NCBI RefSeq assembly: GCF_000243135.2
Contig: NC_019903.1
Span: 3,076,001-3,140,000 of the forward strand
Origin: Desulfitobacterium dichloroeliminans LMG P-21439
GTDB lineage: Bacteria; Bacillota; Desulfitobacteriia; Desulfitobacteriales; Desulfitobacteriaceae
Length of the DNA: 64,000 nucleotides
Direction: 5' to 3'
Shown here piece after piece: positions 44,009 through 53,873 of this stretch (its first letter is position 1; every line of letters begins with the position of its first letter). The position numbers were made by a program, and so were the translations under genes. The notes under the pieces were generated by a model, which did no database searches, was not told where the DNA came from, and was given only the letters and a program-made list of their open reading frames with translations.

Positions 44009-44737
44009 TTAATTTTTCAATACTTCTATAGCTCTCAGGTATTCTCCATAAAGGCGCAAGGACATAATTTTCCTCATATCGACCATCAGAGTTCTCTCCG
44101 CCTTAATCATTGATAAGGAAGCTTCTTGCAAATTCTTCAACCCACGAGAAGTTGTCAGCATCAAATTTTCAAACTGCGGGAGGATTTTTTCCCTGGTGGC
44201 GTAAGGTGTATTTAGGTAGGTATTGACACCCACTAAAATCTCAGCTGTTTCCTTTGCTCCAATGCCTCGAATCTGAAAGGCACGTTCAGGATTAGTCATA
44301 AATTTTGGAACAGTAACCATTCCACCCTCTTTCAGCAACTCTTGAATCGGAAGCAATTCATCCTTTGCATAAGCTAAGCCTATTGCTACAATAAACGGAT
44401 CTTTAGAGATAACCTGGGCATCCCACCCTAATTTTTGTAATCGCTCTTTCTCCTGGTTAGCGTTTCGTTCGGAATTAAATACTCCCATCTGACAAGTCCA
44501 GAATTCAATTTTATCCAAAGTCAAAAGGAATTCTTCTTGTTCCGACAAGCTTTTCGAGGATAAAGGGGAGTCCTTGGGTTGTGTGACTAACTTAACATAA
44601 GTATAACCAAAATAACAAGTCATCCATACAATCAAGATACTAGCAAAAACTCCGAATAACTTAATAATCCAGCGATTATATTTATAAATACTATCACCCT
44701 CTCTTTTTGCTGTCAACTTCTTCCTATTGAAAATCAT
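44009..44737 (-). CDS. Membrane-anchored SPOR-domain protein
   Basis: A 242-residue protein. One transmembrane segment is near residues 28-48 (LFGVFASILIVWMTCYFGY). A SPOR-like repeat follows, with FWTCQMGVFNSERNANQEKERLQ and a second arm ending FIVAIGLAY, the form that binds denuded peptidoglycan. The C-terminal half is helical. It is likely to act in division or sporulation. I do not recognise a named gene. Confidence 0.78.
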   Translation of the reverse strand: MIFNRKKLTAKREGDSIYKYNRWIIKLFGVFASILIVWMTCYFGYTYVKLVTQPKDSPLSSKSLSEQEEFLLTLDKIEFWTCQMGVFNSERNANQEKERLQKLGWDAQVISKDPFIVAIGLAYAKDELLPIQELLKEGGMVTVPKFMTNPERAFQIRGIGAKETAEILVGVNTYLNTPYATREKILPQFENLMLTTSRGLKNLQEASLSMIKAERTLMVDMRKIMSLRLYGEYLRAIEVLKN

Positions 44738-44865
44738 GGTTTGAAGTCAGATTTAACAAAACTTTCACATTTCGGACAACCTGAAGCTAATATCAATTTA
44801 TGTGCCAGGGAAGCTGTTCATGTCATTAAATTTGGGGAGTATATCGATTAAAATCTGTCTACGTT

Positions 44866-44919
44866 AAAATCTAAATACATCAATCTTCATACTTCGATCT
44901 ACATACCTCAATCTATATA
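44866..44919. repeat. Degenerate 14-bp tandem repeat
   Basis: About three and a half imperfect units of the form CATACxTCxATCTA follow one another immediately before the phosphate-transporter terminator. No role is evident. Confidence 0.6.
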
Positions 44920-44950
44920 CGAAAAAGGAACCGAAAACGGTTCCTCTAAA
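44920..44950. terminator. Terminator after the phosphate transporter gene
   Basis: AGGAACCG (44926-44933) and CGGTTCCT (44938-44945) with an AAAA loop, flanked by A and T runs on both strands, lie 32 bases past the transporter stop on the minus strand. Confidence 0.85.
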
Positions 44951-44981
44951 AAAACTATATAACTTCTAAAAAATTCTTATG

Positions 44982-45989
44982 TTACAAAATAACACTAATC
45001 AGTTTATAACAAAGGAATGATGTGATCGCCGCAGTTGGAATCGTAACCACCCAGGCTATCAGCATCTGCTGAGCTACACCCCAGCGAACAGCAGAGATCC
45101 GCTTAGCGCTCCCCACACCCATAATTGAGCCCGATACCACATGAGTCGTAGATACGGGTAAATGCAGCCCCGGGAGAGCTGTAGCTGTCCAAATAACGAT
45201 TGAGGAGGTCAAGTCTGCAGCAAAGCCATTGATCGGTTCTAATTTGAAGATCTTACCACCCATGGTCCGAATGATTTTCCAGCCGCCGGCAGCTGTACCT
45301 AATGCCATAGCTAAAGCACAGGCCATCTTAACCCATAGGGCCGGATCAAGATTAGATGGGTCTTGCAGACCAGACGCCACAAGGGCCATCGTAATAATAC
45401 CCATGGATTTCTGAGCGTCGTTGGAGCCATGATTAAAAGCCAAGAGTCCCGCAGAAAGCACCTGCATCTTGCGAAAACCCTGATTGACTTTAGACGGAGC
45501 AAATTTACCGAAAATAAAGTAGAGTATTTTCATAATAATAAAACCTAGAATGATACCGACAATCGGAGATATAAGTAAGGCAGCAACAATTTTCAGGATG
45601 CCTTGAGTCTGAAGAACATCAAAACCAACTTTAGAGACAGCAGCTCCAATCATTCCGCCAATAATAGCGTGAGAGGAACTACTGGGAATACCAAAATACC
45701 ACGTCAATAGATTCCAAAAAATTGCTCCAATCAAGGCAGCGATAACAATCTCTTGAGTCACAAATTCCGGGTTAACAATATCCTTGGCTATCGTTTGAGC
45801 CACCCCTGTACTGACTAGAGCACCCGTAAAATTAAGTATTGCCGCAATTATAACTGCTCGCTTTGGAGTGAGCGCGCGTGTTGAAACACTCGTTGCAATG
45901 GCGTTAGCCGTATCATGGAATCCATTGATGTAGTCAAAAGCCAGTGCGAAAAATACGACGAGAATCAGTAACGCACTGGAACTAATCAT
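44982..45989 (-). CDS. pit: PiT-family inorganic phosphate transporter
   Basis: Membrane transporter of 335 residues with about nine hydrophobic segments. The duplicated family signatures are DYINGFHDTANAIATS and FNHGSNDAQKSMGII. It imports phosphate driven by an ion gradient. Its start overlaps the DUF47 gene by eight bases, the usual pairing in which DUF47 acts as accessory or regulator. Confidence 0.95.
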   Translation of the reverse strand: MISSSALLILVVFFALAFDYINGFHDTANAIATSVSTRALTPKRAVIIAAILNFTGALVSTGVAQTIAKDIVNPEFVTQEIVIAALIGAIFWNLLTWYFGIPSSSSHAIIGGMIGAAVSKVGFDVLQTQGILKIVAALLISPIVGIILGFIIMKILYFIFGKFAPSKVNQGFRKMQVLSAGLLAFNHGSNDAQKSMGIITMALVASGLQDPSNLDPALWVKMACALAMALGTAAGGWKIIRTMGGKIFKLEPINGFAADLTSSIVIWTATALPGLHLPVSTTHVVSGSIMGVGSAKRISAVRWGVAQQMLIAWVVTIPTAAITSFLCYKLISVIL

Positions 45990-46608
45990 ACTTCAATACA
46001 ACTCCTTTAAGGAGATCCGCGATTTCTTCACATTGATCCAAGGTGTTTTCCAAATGTTCAAGAATTTCTTTCCACTTAATGATTTCAATCGCATCTTTTT
46101 CTTGTTCAAACATACGCGCCACTTCTTGACGGTATAAGGTATCTCCTATTGCCTCAAGGCGATACACTTCTTCTGTAGCGGCAAGAATTTCACTCCGCTT
46201 AAAGTGGATACTATTTAAGCAACAGAATGCCGTTTTGAGGTGTTCCACAGCTTTGACTATGGTGCGGACGATTTCCTGCGCCCCCATGGAAGGTTTTTTA
46301 GTATGGTAAAGGGACATACGCTCCACTGCTCCTTGACTTAAATCCACAATATCGTCAAGGTTTTGGGCAAGGGTATAGATATCTTCACGGTCCAAAGGGG
46401 TAATGAGTGTTGAATTCAAACGGTCCACAATTTCTGTCGTTACTTTGTCAGCTCGATGTTCTAAATCATGCATCATTTCAGCCTCTTCAGCAGATACAGA
46501 ATTTTGGCAGATTAACCCTTCAAGTTTCTGTGTCGTTAAACAGGCTAATTCTGCACTCTCCCTAAATAAAGCATAAAATTTATCTTCTTTTGTAGATAGA
46601 CCAAACAT
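45982..46608 (-). CDS. DUF47/UPF0111 PhoU-like protein
   Basis: A 208-residue all-helical protein. Metal-binding-type motifs ExxxD are present (HDLEHRADKVTTEIVDRL and YTLAQNLDDIVDL). It is the conserved partner of PiT transporters and precedes pit with an eight-base overlap. A regulatory role on the transporter is likely from context; it has not been shown here. Confidence 0.92.
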   Translation of the reverse strand: MFGLSTKEDKFYALFRESAELACLTTQKLEGLICQNSVSAEEAEMMHDLEHRADKVTTEIVDRLNSTLITPLDREDIYTLAQNLDDIVDLSQGAVERMSLYHTKKPSMGAQEIVRTIVKAVEHLKTAFCCLNSIHFKRSEILAATEEVYRLEAIGDTLYRQEVARMFEQEKDAIEIIKWKEILEHLENTLDQCEEIADLLKGVVLKYD

Positions 46609-46735
46609 TAACTAACCTCCAGTCGTTATTGTAACGATATCCTGTTGTATTGTAGCAAATTCTGTAGCCCCTAATGTTAAGTTTATGTTAATTTTTCTTG
46701 CAAATTTTAACATTCCTATTGGGGGCCTTCCTAGT

Positions 46736-48118
46736 TTAGCGCCCTTGCTGCAATAACTCTAATAAGGTCTGTCGAGCATCGGCAATCATGTAGAGAGAGC
46801 CAGTTACGCAAAGCATATCTTCCATCGCCAAGCGGGCAAATGCTTCCCTCATTGCCTCACGGGGCTCCTCAATGATGGTGACCGGCTTACCCTTTTCTTC
46901 AATCAAACGGGCTAAATACTGCCAATCTCCAGCCCGAGGCGAATTGGGTTTTGTCACGATAACCTCATCAGCTAAGGGTGCAAGGAGATTTACGACCTTC
47001 TCTCGTTCCTTATCTCCCAGCATACCCATACATAAAACCAGCCGCCGCCGTTGAAAAATATCTAAAGCCTTCGCCAATGCCTCGGCCCCATCTACGTTAT
47101 GTGCACCATCTATAAGAATCTTCGGTTTAAGGGAGAGCAGTTCCAAACGACCTGGCCAAAGAGTCTTATAAAGACCCTCATAAACATTTCTTCGCTCGAG
47201 CTTGACTCCATATTCTGATTTCAGCACTTCACACACGGTTACCGCAGTCGCGGCATTCACTATTTGATGTTCCCCGACTAGACGTAGACGCAACTTGTTA
47301 TACACCCCGCGTAGCCCTACGAGATCAAATTCCTGTTCTAACTCCCCACTCCAACGCGTCTCCCAATGGACATCTTCACCCACAACCCAAAGGGGCGACC
47401 CCACAGCTTTCGCTTTTTCGCGGATAATATTTAAAGCCTCTGGGCGATGTGCCGCGGTTACCGTAGTGGCGCCAGTTTTTATAATCCCTGCTTTGACTTG
47501 GGCAATCTCTTCATAGGTTTCACCGAGGTAATTCATATGATCCATGCCTACATTGGTAATTACGGAAATCAGTGGCTTAACCACATTGGTGGAATCTATA
47601 GCTCCCCCTAATCCTACCTCGAGAACCACAAAGTCCACCTTTTGATTCGCAAAATACTTTATCGCCATGGCCGTATTGACCTCAAACTCGGTAGGATGCT
47701 CTACCCCCTGCTGCACAAGGTCCTCTAAATGCGGGCGAAGCATTTGAATCAGCTTAATAACATCTCTTTTCGGAATCATTGCGCCATTGATCGTGATCCG
47801 CTCACGATAATCGTGGAGATGGGGAGAAGTAAACACCCCTACCCTATATCCGGCATCTTCAAGGATTTCGGCAATCATCATGCTGGTCGACCCTTTGCCA
47901 TTCGTTCCGCCGATATGAATAATCTTCAGATGTTCTTCAGGGTTACCCACCCGCTTAAGAAGTTCCTCAATGCGACCGAGTCCAAAGTTCATACCAAATT
48001 TCGTAAGGTTAACAAGATACTCCTGCGCTTCCTCATATTCAGGCTCTAAGGAGGACCCCTCCTGTAAATTTACTTGGTGTCCCCGCTCGCTTATCCCCGA
48101 GGTTTCCTTATCCTTCAC
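46736..48118 (-). CDS. folC: Folylpolyglutamate synthase/dihydrofolate synthase
   Basis: Mur-ligase-family enzyme adding glutamate to folates. The P-loop is HIGGTNGKGSTS and further motifs are GLGGAIDSTNVV, ITNVGMDHMNYLG and LIDGAHNVDGA. I prefer the GTG at 48118, since AAAGGAGG lies nine bases upstream; this gives 460 residues with a 30-residue charged lead before the usual EYEEAQEYL start. In Bacillus folC also follows valS, but here a 1-kb repeat-filled gap lies between. Confidence 0.95.
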   Translation of the reverse strand: MKDKETSGISERGHQVNLQEGSSLEPEYEEAQEYLVNLTKFGMNFGLGRIEELLKRVGNPEEHLKIIHIGGTNGKGSTSMMIAEILEDAGYRVGVFTSPHLHDYRERITINGAMIPKRDVIKLIQMLRPHLEDLVQQGVEHPTEFEVNTAMAIKYFANQKVDFVVLEVGLGGAIDSTNVVKPLISVITNVGMDHMNYLGETYEEIAQVKAGIIKTGATTVTAAHRPEALNIIREKAKAVGSPLWVVGEDVHWETRWSGELEQEFDLVGLRGVYNKLRLRLVGEHQIVNAATAVTVCEVLKSEYGVKLERRNVYEGLYKTLWPGRLELLSLKPKILIDGAHNVDGAEALAKALDIFQRRRLVLCMGMLGDKEREKVVNLLAPLADEVIVTKPNSPRAGDWQYLARLIEEKGKPVTIIEEPREAMREAFARLAMEDMLCVTGSLYMIADARQTLLELLQQGR

Positions 48119-48335
48119 CTTATGCTCCTCCTTTGAATCCTCGCATGTGCTACCCTCTATGGTTTGCATGCGTTGGCACATGGTTATTATGTACGAGTTT
48201 ACTATGCGATAATTCCCTATTAGTGTCGATTTTCCTGCAATTCGTTGGGAGAATTTTGCGGGCGGGTTGTAGCTTTGCTTCGCTAGAGGCTGTCTCCTTA
48301 GCTTAAAACGGCTGTCTTAGTGTAAGCAGCAGTCT

Positions 48336-48550
48336 CCAGGATTTTGCCATACGCGTTCACTCTATAAGCTACGCGGTGCCAAACTAATCGCTCAAGCTCT
48401 TCGCTCCGACGGGTTCCCGCCCAAATCGCTCCTGCTCAATGGGCGGTTGGAAACGTCCTGTTTCCAACCCGTCTGTGCTGCTAGCTTTTCGCGAAGTTTG
48501 GCATCCTGCTCGCTTAAATCCGTTCTCTGCTGTATGGCAAAATCCTTGGG
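48336..48550. repeat. Nested-hairpin repeat element, copy C1
   Basis: A 215-bp element with perfect terminal inverted repeats GGATTTTGCC/GGCAAAATCC. Inner stem TGCCAAACT (48377-48385) pairs with AGTTTGGCA (48495-48503), replacing the ACCCGTTCT/AGAACGGGT stem of B1. The next stem is GACGGG/CCCGTC against TCGGG/CCCGA in B1, and the two terminal hairpins are identical in both. It lies in the 48119-49188 gap, which has no gene that I can support. Confidence 0.85.
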
Positions 48551-48710
48551 CTGTGTTACGGGGTCAAAGTAGCATAATCACAGAGTTTCTCGGGAGTGCT
48601 CGATAGTAATATTTCACACCCGAATGTTCAAGCTCGAGCTACCCACCTACAAAGAATGGGCCACAATCGGCTGGAATACTCCGAATACTGCTGAAAGTCC
48701 CATTAGAAAA

Positions 48711-49022
48711 CCCAAGGATATTGATTTGCAAGAGGGAACGACTTCTAAGCGAGCAGCTACCCGTTCTTCGCGAAAAGCATGCAGCGGAGTCGGGTTGGAA
48801 ACAGGACGTTTCCAACTGACTAGAGAGCCAAACAAGTGCGAAAAGCTCGCCCGCTTTTCGGGATGGCGATTTTAGTCAACGAAAGCCGGATGAGGCTTTC
48901 GCCCAAGCCGCCAGCCACAGAGAATGACAAAACGGCGCAGGTAACCTTTCGGAGCCGTATGCTTGAGCGTTAGAACGGGTGCGCGCAGCTTACTGAGTGA
49001 CCGGTGCAAATCAATATCCTGG
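48711..49022. repeat. Nested-hairpin repeat element, copy C2 (inverted, longer)
   Basis: A 312-bp element inverted relative to B1 and C1, with a perfect 15-bp terminal repeat GGATATTGATTTGCA/TGCAAATCAATATCC. It carries the ACCCGTTCT/AGAACGGGT stem and the TTGGAAAC hairpin, plus the module seen in B2: outer stem TGACT/AGTCA (48817-48821, 48874-48878), inner stem CGAAAAGC/GCTTTTCG, and a hairpin CGAAAGCC/GGCTTTCG (48880-48901). Confidence 0.85.
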
Positions 49023-49188
49023 AGACTACTGGTGATCCGCCCAAAAAACCCTAGAGACAACCCCTTCCAGCGAATCTCAAACAAGCAAAGCATGCTAATT
49101 CCCTCCAGAGAAACCAGCATGCTTCACTAAAAAACTATTCTACTAAGACCTACCTAGAAGCGAACCCCACGAAGCAGCTCCGCGAAGC

Positions 49189-51834
49189 TTACGCCTCCTT
49201 CAACTCTGCCAAGCGAACCTGTAGCGCCCCGATTCGTCCGTTGATTCCTTCAAGCTTCTCTCGCTCCTTGGCCACAACTTGCTCAGGAGCCTTGGCGACA
49301 AAGCCTTCATTATTAAGCTTTCCAGACAGACGGCTTTGCTCTTGAAGGGCTTGGGCAATTTCTTTTTCGACGCGGGCGATTTCCTTGTCCAGATCGAGAA
49401 GTCCTCGTAAGGGGAGGTAAACCTCAACACCCTCTAGGACTGCACTGGCAGCTTGAGCTGGCTTAACTTCCAAACTCGCCACCACATCAACTTGAGAACC
49501 TCCGGCTAAAAGTCTGATGCACTCCTTACCCATTTCCAGAACTCCTAAGGATTCTTGCTCTGGAGCAACGAGTATAATCTCAGCTTTTTTACCGGGTTGA
49601 ACATTCATCTCAGCGCGGATATTGCGGATGGCTTTGATAACCTCCATAATCTGATTCATGTGTTCCTCAGCCGAACTGTCTTGGTATCCTTCGACTTGAG
49701 GCCAAGATTGAATCATGATGCTTTCCCCAGTGACCGGTAGATTATGCCAGATCTCCTCCGTAATGAAGGGCATATAGGGGTGTAAGAGCTTCATCGTTCC
49801 TTCTAATACCTCAAGGAGAATTGATTGGACAGTATGACGTGCTTCCGGATGCTCCTTATCATAGAGTCGACCTTTAGCCAATTCGATATACCAATCACAG
49901 AATTCATTCCAGATGAACTCATAGAGAAGACGAGCAGCTTCACCTAAATCAAAGCGATCAAGGGCTATTGTGACTTCCTTGACGGTCTTTTCATAGCGCG
50001 AGAGAATCCAACGATCTTCTAGCTTAAGGTCGCCCCGTGGACCTTCTGTATAGTCCTGAAGATTTAACAGCACAAAGCGCGAGGCATTCCAAATCTTATT
50101 GGCGAAGTTGCGAGTCGCCTCCAAGCGCTCAGGATGGAAACGCAGATCATTACCCGGAGTATTGCCGGTAATAAGCATGAACCGCAGGGTATCGGCGCCG
50201 TATTGATCGATAATTTCTAGGGGATCGACACCATTACCCAAGGATTTGCTCATTTTCCTCCCTTGAGCATCCAAGACAAGACCATGAATCATCACCTTCT
50301 TAAAGGGAACATCCTTCATGAACTCCAGACCCATGAAAACCATGCGGGCTACCCAGAAGAAGATGATATCCCGTCCGGTCACGAGTACTGATGTGGGATA
50401 GAACTGCTTCAGCTCCGGGGTATCTTCCGGCCAACCCATGGTAGAGAAGGGCCATAACCCGGAAGAAAACCAAGTGTCCAAGACATCCGGGTCTTGGGCA
50501 ATATGCTTAGAACCGCACTTGGGACAAATCTCCGGATCTTCCTGCACGCAGATCTCCCCTCCGCAATCTTCACAATACCAGACTGGAATCCGATGACCCC
50601 ACCAGAGCTGACGAGAAATACACCAATCCCGGATATTCTCCAACCAGCCCAGATAGATTTTGGTAAAACGATCAGGCACGAATTCCATTAGCCCTTCCTT
50701 TACCACTTCCATTGCCGGCTTAGCTAAGGGAGCCATTTTAACAAACCATTGTTTACTGACCATGGGTTCAACAACCGTGGAACAACGATAGCATTCCCCT
50801 ACAGCATGCTCGTGATGATCGACCTTTACCAATACTCCCAAATCTTCAAGATCCTTGACGATAGCCTTCCTAGCCGCATAGCGCTCCATACCTTGGTATT
50901 TTCCAGCCTCTTCATTCATGTTCGCTTCACGGTCCATGACCGAGATGGAAGGCAGATTGTGACGCAGACCCATTTCAAAGTCATTAGGATCATGAGCTGG
51001 GGTAATCTTGACCGCCCCTGTTCCGAACTCACGATCCACATAGTCATCGCCAATGATGGGGATTTCCCGATTCACTAAAGGTAGCACCACAGTCTTGCCG
51101 ATCAGATGTTGATAACGTTCATCTTCCGGATGAACAGAAACAGCCGTATCGCCCAGCATGGTCTCTGGACGGGTAGTCGCTACCACTAAAAACTCTTCAC
51201 TATCTTTTACAGGATAACGCAAATGCCAAAGATGCCCTTCCCGATCCACATGCTCTACTTCAATATCAGAGATCGTGGTATGGCAGTGGGGACACCAATT
51301 GACGATATAATTGCCACGATAAATCAAGCCTTTATTATAGAGATCCACAAAAACCTTCCGTACTGCATCGGAGCAACCCTCATCCATCGTAAAGCGTTCT
51401 CTCGACCAGTCGCAGGAAGCACCAAGGCGACGAAGTTGTCCAGTAATCCGTCCTCCATATTCGCTTTTCCAGTCCCAGACCCGCTCTAGGAACTTGTCGC
51501 GGCCGAGTTCGTGGCGGTTGGTGCCTTCCTTGGCTAACTGCTCCTCCACCTTGGCTTGGGTGGCAATACCTGCATGGTCCGTTCCGGGAAGCCACAAGGT
51601 ATTGTAGCCTTGCATCCTTTTAAAACGGGTGAGAACATCTTGGATAGTACTATCGATTGCATGTCCTAAATGCAGAGCACCGGTGACATTCGGCGGAGGC
51701 ATGACAATACTAAAGGGTTCCTTGGTATCATCCACATCCGCATGAAAATACCCTTTATCCTCCCAGTAAGGATACCATTTTCCTTCAACTCGACTAGGGT
51801 CATAGACCTTTTCCATTTTTAATTCCTCTGACAT
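49189..51834 (-). CDS. valS: Valyl-tRNA synthetase
   Basis: Class I synthetase of 881 residues. HIGH motif [15 protein letters not shown], editing segment [18 protein letters not shown] motif [11 protein letters not shown], and a C-terminal coiled coil ([18 protein letters not shown] in parts). The start is the ATG at 51834 ([14 protein letters not shown]) behind AAAGGAGC; the open frame upstream translates the T-box terminator and is not coding. Expression is controlled by the T-box leader. Confidence 0.98.
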   Translation of the reverse strand: MSEELKMEKVYDPSRVEGKWYPYWEDKGYFHADVDDTKEPFSIVMPPPNVTGALHLGHAIDSTIQDVLTRFKRMQGYNTLWLPGTDHAGIATQAKVEEQLAKEGTNRHELGRDKFLERVWDWKSEYGGRITGQLRRLGASCDWSRERFTMDEGCSDAVRKVFVDLYNKGLIYRGNYIVNWCPHCHTTISDIEVEHVDREGHLWHLRYPVKDSEEFLVVATTRPETMLGDTAVSVHPEDERYQHLIGKTVVLPLVNREIPIIGDDYVDREFGTGAVKITPAHDPNDFEMGLRHNLPSISVMDREANMNEEAGKYQGMERYAARKAIVKDLEDLGVLVKVDHHEHAVGECYRCSTVVEPMVSKQWFVKMAPLAKPAMEVVKEGLMEFVPDRFTKIYLGWLENIRDWCISRQLWWGHRIPVWYCEDCGGEICVQEDPEICPKCGSKHIAQDPDVLDTWFSSGLWPFSTMGWPEDTPELKQFYPTSVLVTGRDIIFFWVARMVFMGLEFMKDVPFKKVMIHGLVLDAQGRKMSKSLGNGVDPLEIIDQYGADTLRFMLITGNTPGNDLRFHPERLEATRNFANKIWNASRFVLLNLQDYTEGPRGDLKLEDRWILSRYEKTVKEVTIALDRFDLGEAARLLYEFIWNEFCDWYIELAKGRLYDKEHPEARHTVQSILLEVLEGTMKLLHPYMPFITEEIWHNLPVTGESIMIQSWPQVEGYQDSSAEEHMNQIMEVIKAIRNIRAEMNVQPGKKAEIILVAPEQESLGVLEMGKECIRLLAGGSQVDVVASLEVKPAQAASAVLEGVEVYLPLRGLLDLDKEIARVEKEIAQALQEQSRLSGKLNNEGFVAKAPEQVVAKEREKLEGINGRIGALQVRLAELKEA

Positions 51835-51869
51835 TAGTAATGCTCCTTTCATAGATAACAAAAAAATAT

Positions 51870-52145
51870 AACAAAAAAGCCCTTCTTCCTCTAAAGGACG
51901 AAAGACTCGCGGTACCACCTTTTTTCAAAGAGTCAAATTACTCTTGCCAATATGCTCTATAAACAAAGCAATCAAGCGGCAATAAGAAAAGAACTCCTTG
52001 CACTCTATAATGCGATAACGAGCAAACCGTCAAGGGCTACCCTATTCACCCCTGCCCCTCCTGTGCGACCCTAACCTCCAAACGGGAAAGACTCTCAGCA
52101 TCTGTCTTCCTCTCTAAACCGCAGGTTCAGCTATTCCTCACATTC
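51870..52145 (-). promoter_or_regulatory. T-box leader of valS
   Basis: The T-box core GGTGGTACCGCG lies on the minus strand at 51908-51919, followed by a hairpin (GTCCTT/AAGGGC) and six T. Around 220 bases of leader precede it, enough for Stem I and the specifier. The 5' boundary is approximate and the specifier codon was not resolved. Confidence 0.92.
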
Positions 52146-52150
52146 TTCGG

Positions 52151-52177
52151 GTTATATTGGTTATATTGGTTATATTG
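52151..52177. repeat. Three 9-bp tandem repeats in the valS leader
   Basis: GTTATATTG occurs three times in a row (52151-52177), between the promoter and the T-box. The copies are exact. Confidence 0.9.
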
Positions 52178-52193
52178 GTTTTATTATTTTTTT

Positions 52194-52222
52194 ATTATAT
52201 CTTTATAATATCATAATGTCAA
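52194..52222 (-). promoter_or_regulatory. Consensus sigma-A promoter for valS
   Basis: On the minus strand TTGACA (52217-52222), a 17-base spacer and TATAAT (52194-52199) match the consensus exactly. It lies about 150 bases from the divergent chemoreceptor gene. Confidence 0.9.
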
Positions 52223-52369
52223 AAGACATTCATTGTATTTACTTTACTATTGTGTTCGAAATAATGTTTTCAAAATCTTCACTCCACAATTACAAATTCT
52301 TATGATACAATATGGAATGGTAATATGTTGAAAGATGTCAAAGGGAATCTATCTATAGGGAGGGTCGGA

Positions 52370-53707
52370 ATGGAACATTTCTTAAACAGAATAAGCGAAT
52401 TCTTTTTTAAGCACTCCGGTATTGTACGATGGTGGTTTAATTTATCAGTATCATCAAAGCTTGCGTTGGCTTTTGGCATCAATGCTATGATCACCATTTC
52501 AGCTGGAGGAGTAATCTATTACATGGTAAAGACGGGAGCCGATCTTGAACAGAACATCGGACTTTATCTTGGTTTATTGATAACCGCTGGTATTATTGTT
52601 CTTTTTTATGGTCTTTACATCTCCTTCTTGGTAGCAACTCCTCTAAGGAATAGCGTTGCCTTCGCCGAAAAAGTAGCCAAGGGTGACCTTACGGCAACCA
52701 TTTACAGTATGGGACAAAAGGATGAGCTTGGAACTCTATGTGCTTCCTTAAATGAAATGACCGAGAATTTCCGTTCCTTGGTTGGCGGCATTACGAACAG
52801 TGCGGATATCTTTGCCGATTCCACGCACGTCTTATCAACCCAATCAAAATCTACCACTCAATCTGCACAGCTCGTTTCCTCATCTCTTCAACAAGTAGCA
52901 ATCGGGTCACAGACCCAAGCCAATAGTGTCCAGAACATTATGACCAATATCCAATCCATGGCCCAGGGCGTTCGCCAGATTGAAGATCATATCCAATTAG
53001 CTGATCAATCCTCCCAACAGTCCTTACAACTGGCCCAAGATGGCGATACCGCCATGGGTGTAGTCAATCAACAGATGGATCATATCCATCATTCTGTAGA
53101 TAGCACCGCAGTGATTATTGCCGCCCTCGGCGAAAAATCCACCGTCATCGGTTCGATTGTGGAAACCATTAAGGCTATTTCTGATCAAACCAACCTCTTA
53201 GCTTTAAATGCAGCTATCGAAGCCGCACGAGCCGGAGAACATGGACGAGGCTTTAGCGTGGTCGCAGAGGAAGTTCGTAAACTTGCTGAACAATCCACTC
53301 TCTCGAGCGCCCAGATCGAAACCATTATCTTCGATATTAAAAATAGCCTCGATGAAGCCATAGCCAGCATGGATTCCGAAAAGGATGTTGTCCAAAGCGG
53401 TGCACATGCTATCCATAATGCACAAGAAGCATTTACCCGGATTAAAGAAAGCACCCAAACGCTTGGTCAGCAAATCCAGAAGGTTTCCTCTTTGTCCCGC
53501 GAAATCACTCAAAGTTCCGACGTCATTGCTCATGAGGTGACCCAGGTCTCCGCCGTCTGTCAAGAAACAACCGCTCAGACTGAGGAAGTCGCCAGCAGTA
53601 GCTCTGAGCAAATGACTGCTATGGAGGAGATTCATTCCTCTGCGCAAGAACTATCCGATACAGCGATGGAGCTCCAACAGGCAGCCCGCAAATTTAGACT
53701 GAACTAA
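52370..53707 (+). CDS. Methyl-accepting chemotaxis protein without an external sensor domain
   Basis: Chemoreceptor of 445 residues from the ATG at 52370 (MEHFLNRI), which has GGGAGG upstream. Two hydrophobic segments lie close together (about residues 33-85) with only some 15 residues between, so there is no periplasmic ligand domain. A HAMP-like linker follows ([17 protein letters not shown]), then the signalling tip [20 protein letters not shown] and the helical bundle. It probably senses a membrane or cytosolic cue. It is divergent from valS and has its own terminator. Confidence 0.94.
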   Translation: MEHFLNRISEFFFKHSGIVRWWFNLSVSSKLALAFGINAMITISAGGVIYYMVKTGADLEQNIGLYLGLLITAGIIVLFYGLYISFLVATPLRNSVAFAEKVAKGDLTATIYSMGQKDELGTLCASLNEMTENFRSLVGGITNSADIFADSTHVLSTQSKSTTQSAQLVSSSLQQVAIGSQTQANSVQNIMTNIQSMAQGVRQIEDHIQLADQSSQQSLQLAQDGDTAMGVVNQQMDHIHHSVDSTAVIIAALGEKSTVIGSIVETIKAISDQTNLLALNAAIEAARAGEHGRGFSVVAEEVRKLAEQSTLSSAQIETIIFDIKNSLDEAIASMDSEKDVVQSGAHAIHNAQEAFTRIKESTQTLGQQIQKVSSLSREITQSSDVIAHEVTQVSAVCQETTAQTEEVASSSSEQMTAMEEIHSSAQELSDTAMELQQAARKFRLN

Positions 53708-53730
53708 TCTATTATTATTGAATACATATT

Positions 53731-53776
53731 AAAAGCAGCTTCTGATGAGCTAAGTCTCATCAAAAGCTGCTTTTTT
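53731..53776 (+). terminator. Intrinsic terminator after the chemoreceptor gene
   Basis: AAAAGCAGCTT and AAGCTGCTTTT arms, with an inner ATGAG/CTCAT extension, form a long hairpin ending in six T. Confidence 0.92.
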
Positions 53777-53873
53777 CCTGTTCTTTTCCTTTCACTTGTG
53801 CTTTCTACCTTCACTTTCAACTTCCCTACAACTTACTTCTACAACTTCCCTTCTCCCTCTTTTACCCTCCACA

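Noticed and set aside
48624-49120. Open frames of 62-83 codons in the valS-folC gap
   Set aside because: They cover repeat element C2 and its edges. Similar peptides on both strands arise from the palindromes.
51835-51918. Longer N-terminus for ValS (909 residues)
   Set aside because: The upstream codons translate the T-box core and terminator. The ATG at 51834 has a proper ribosome binding site.
52151-52177. CRISPR-like tandem array
   Set aside because: The units are 9 bp and contiguous without spacers, and no cas gene is in the window.
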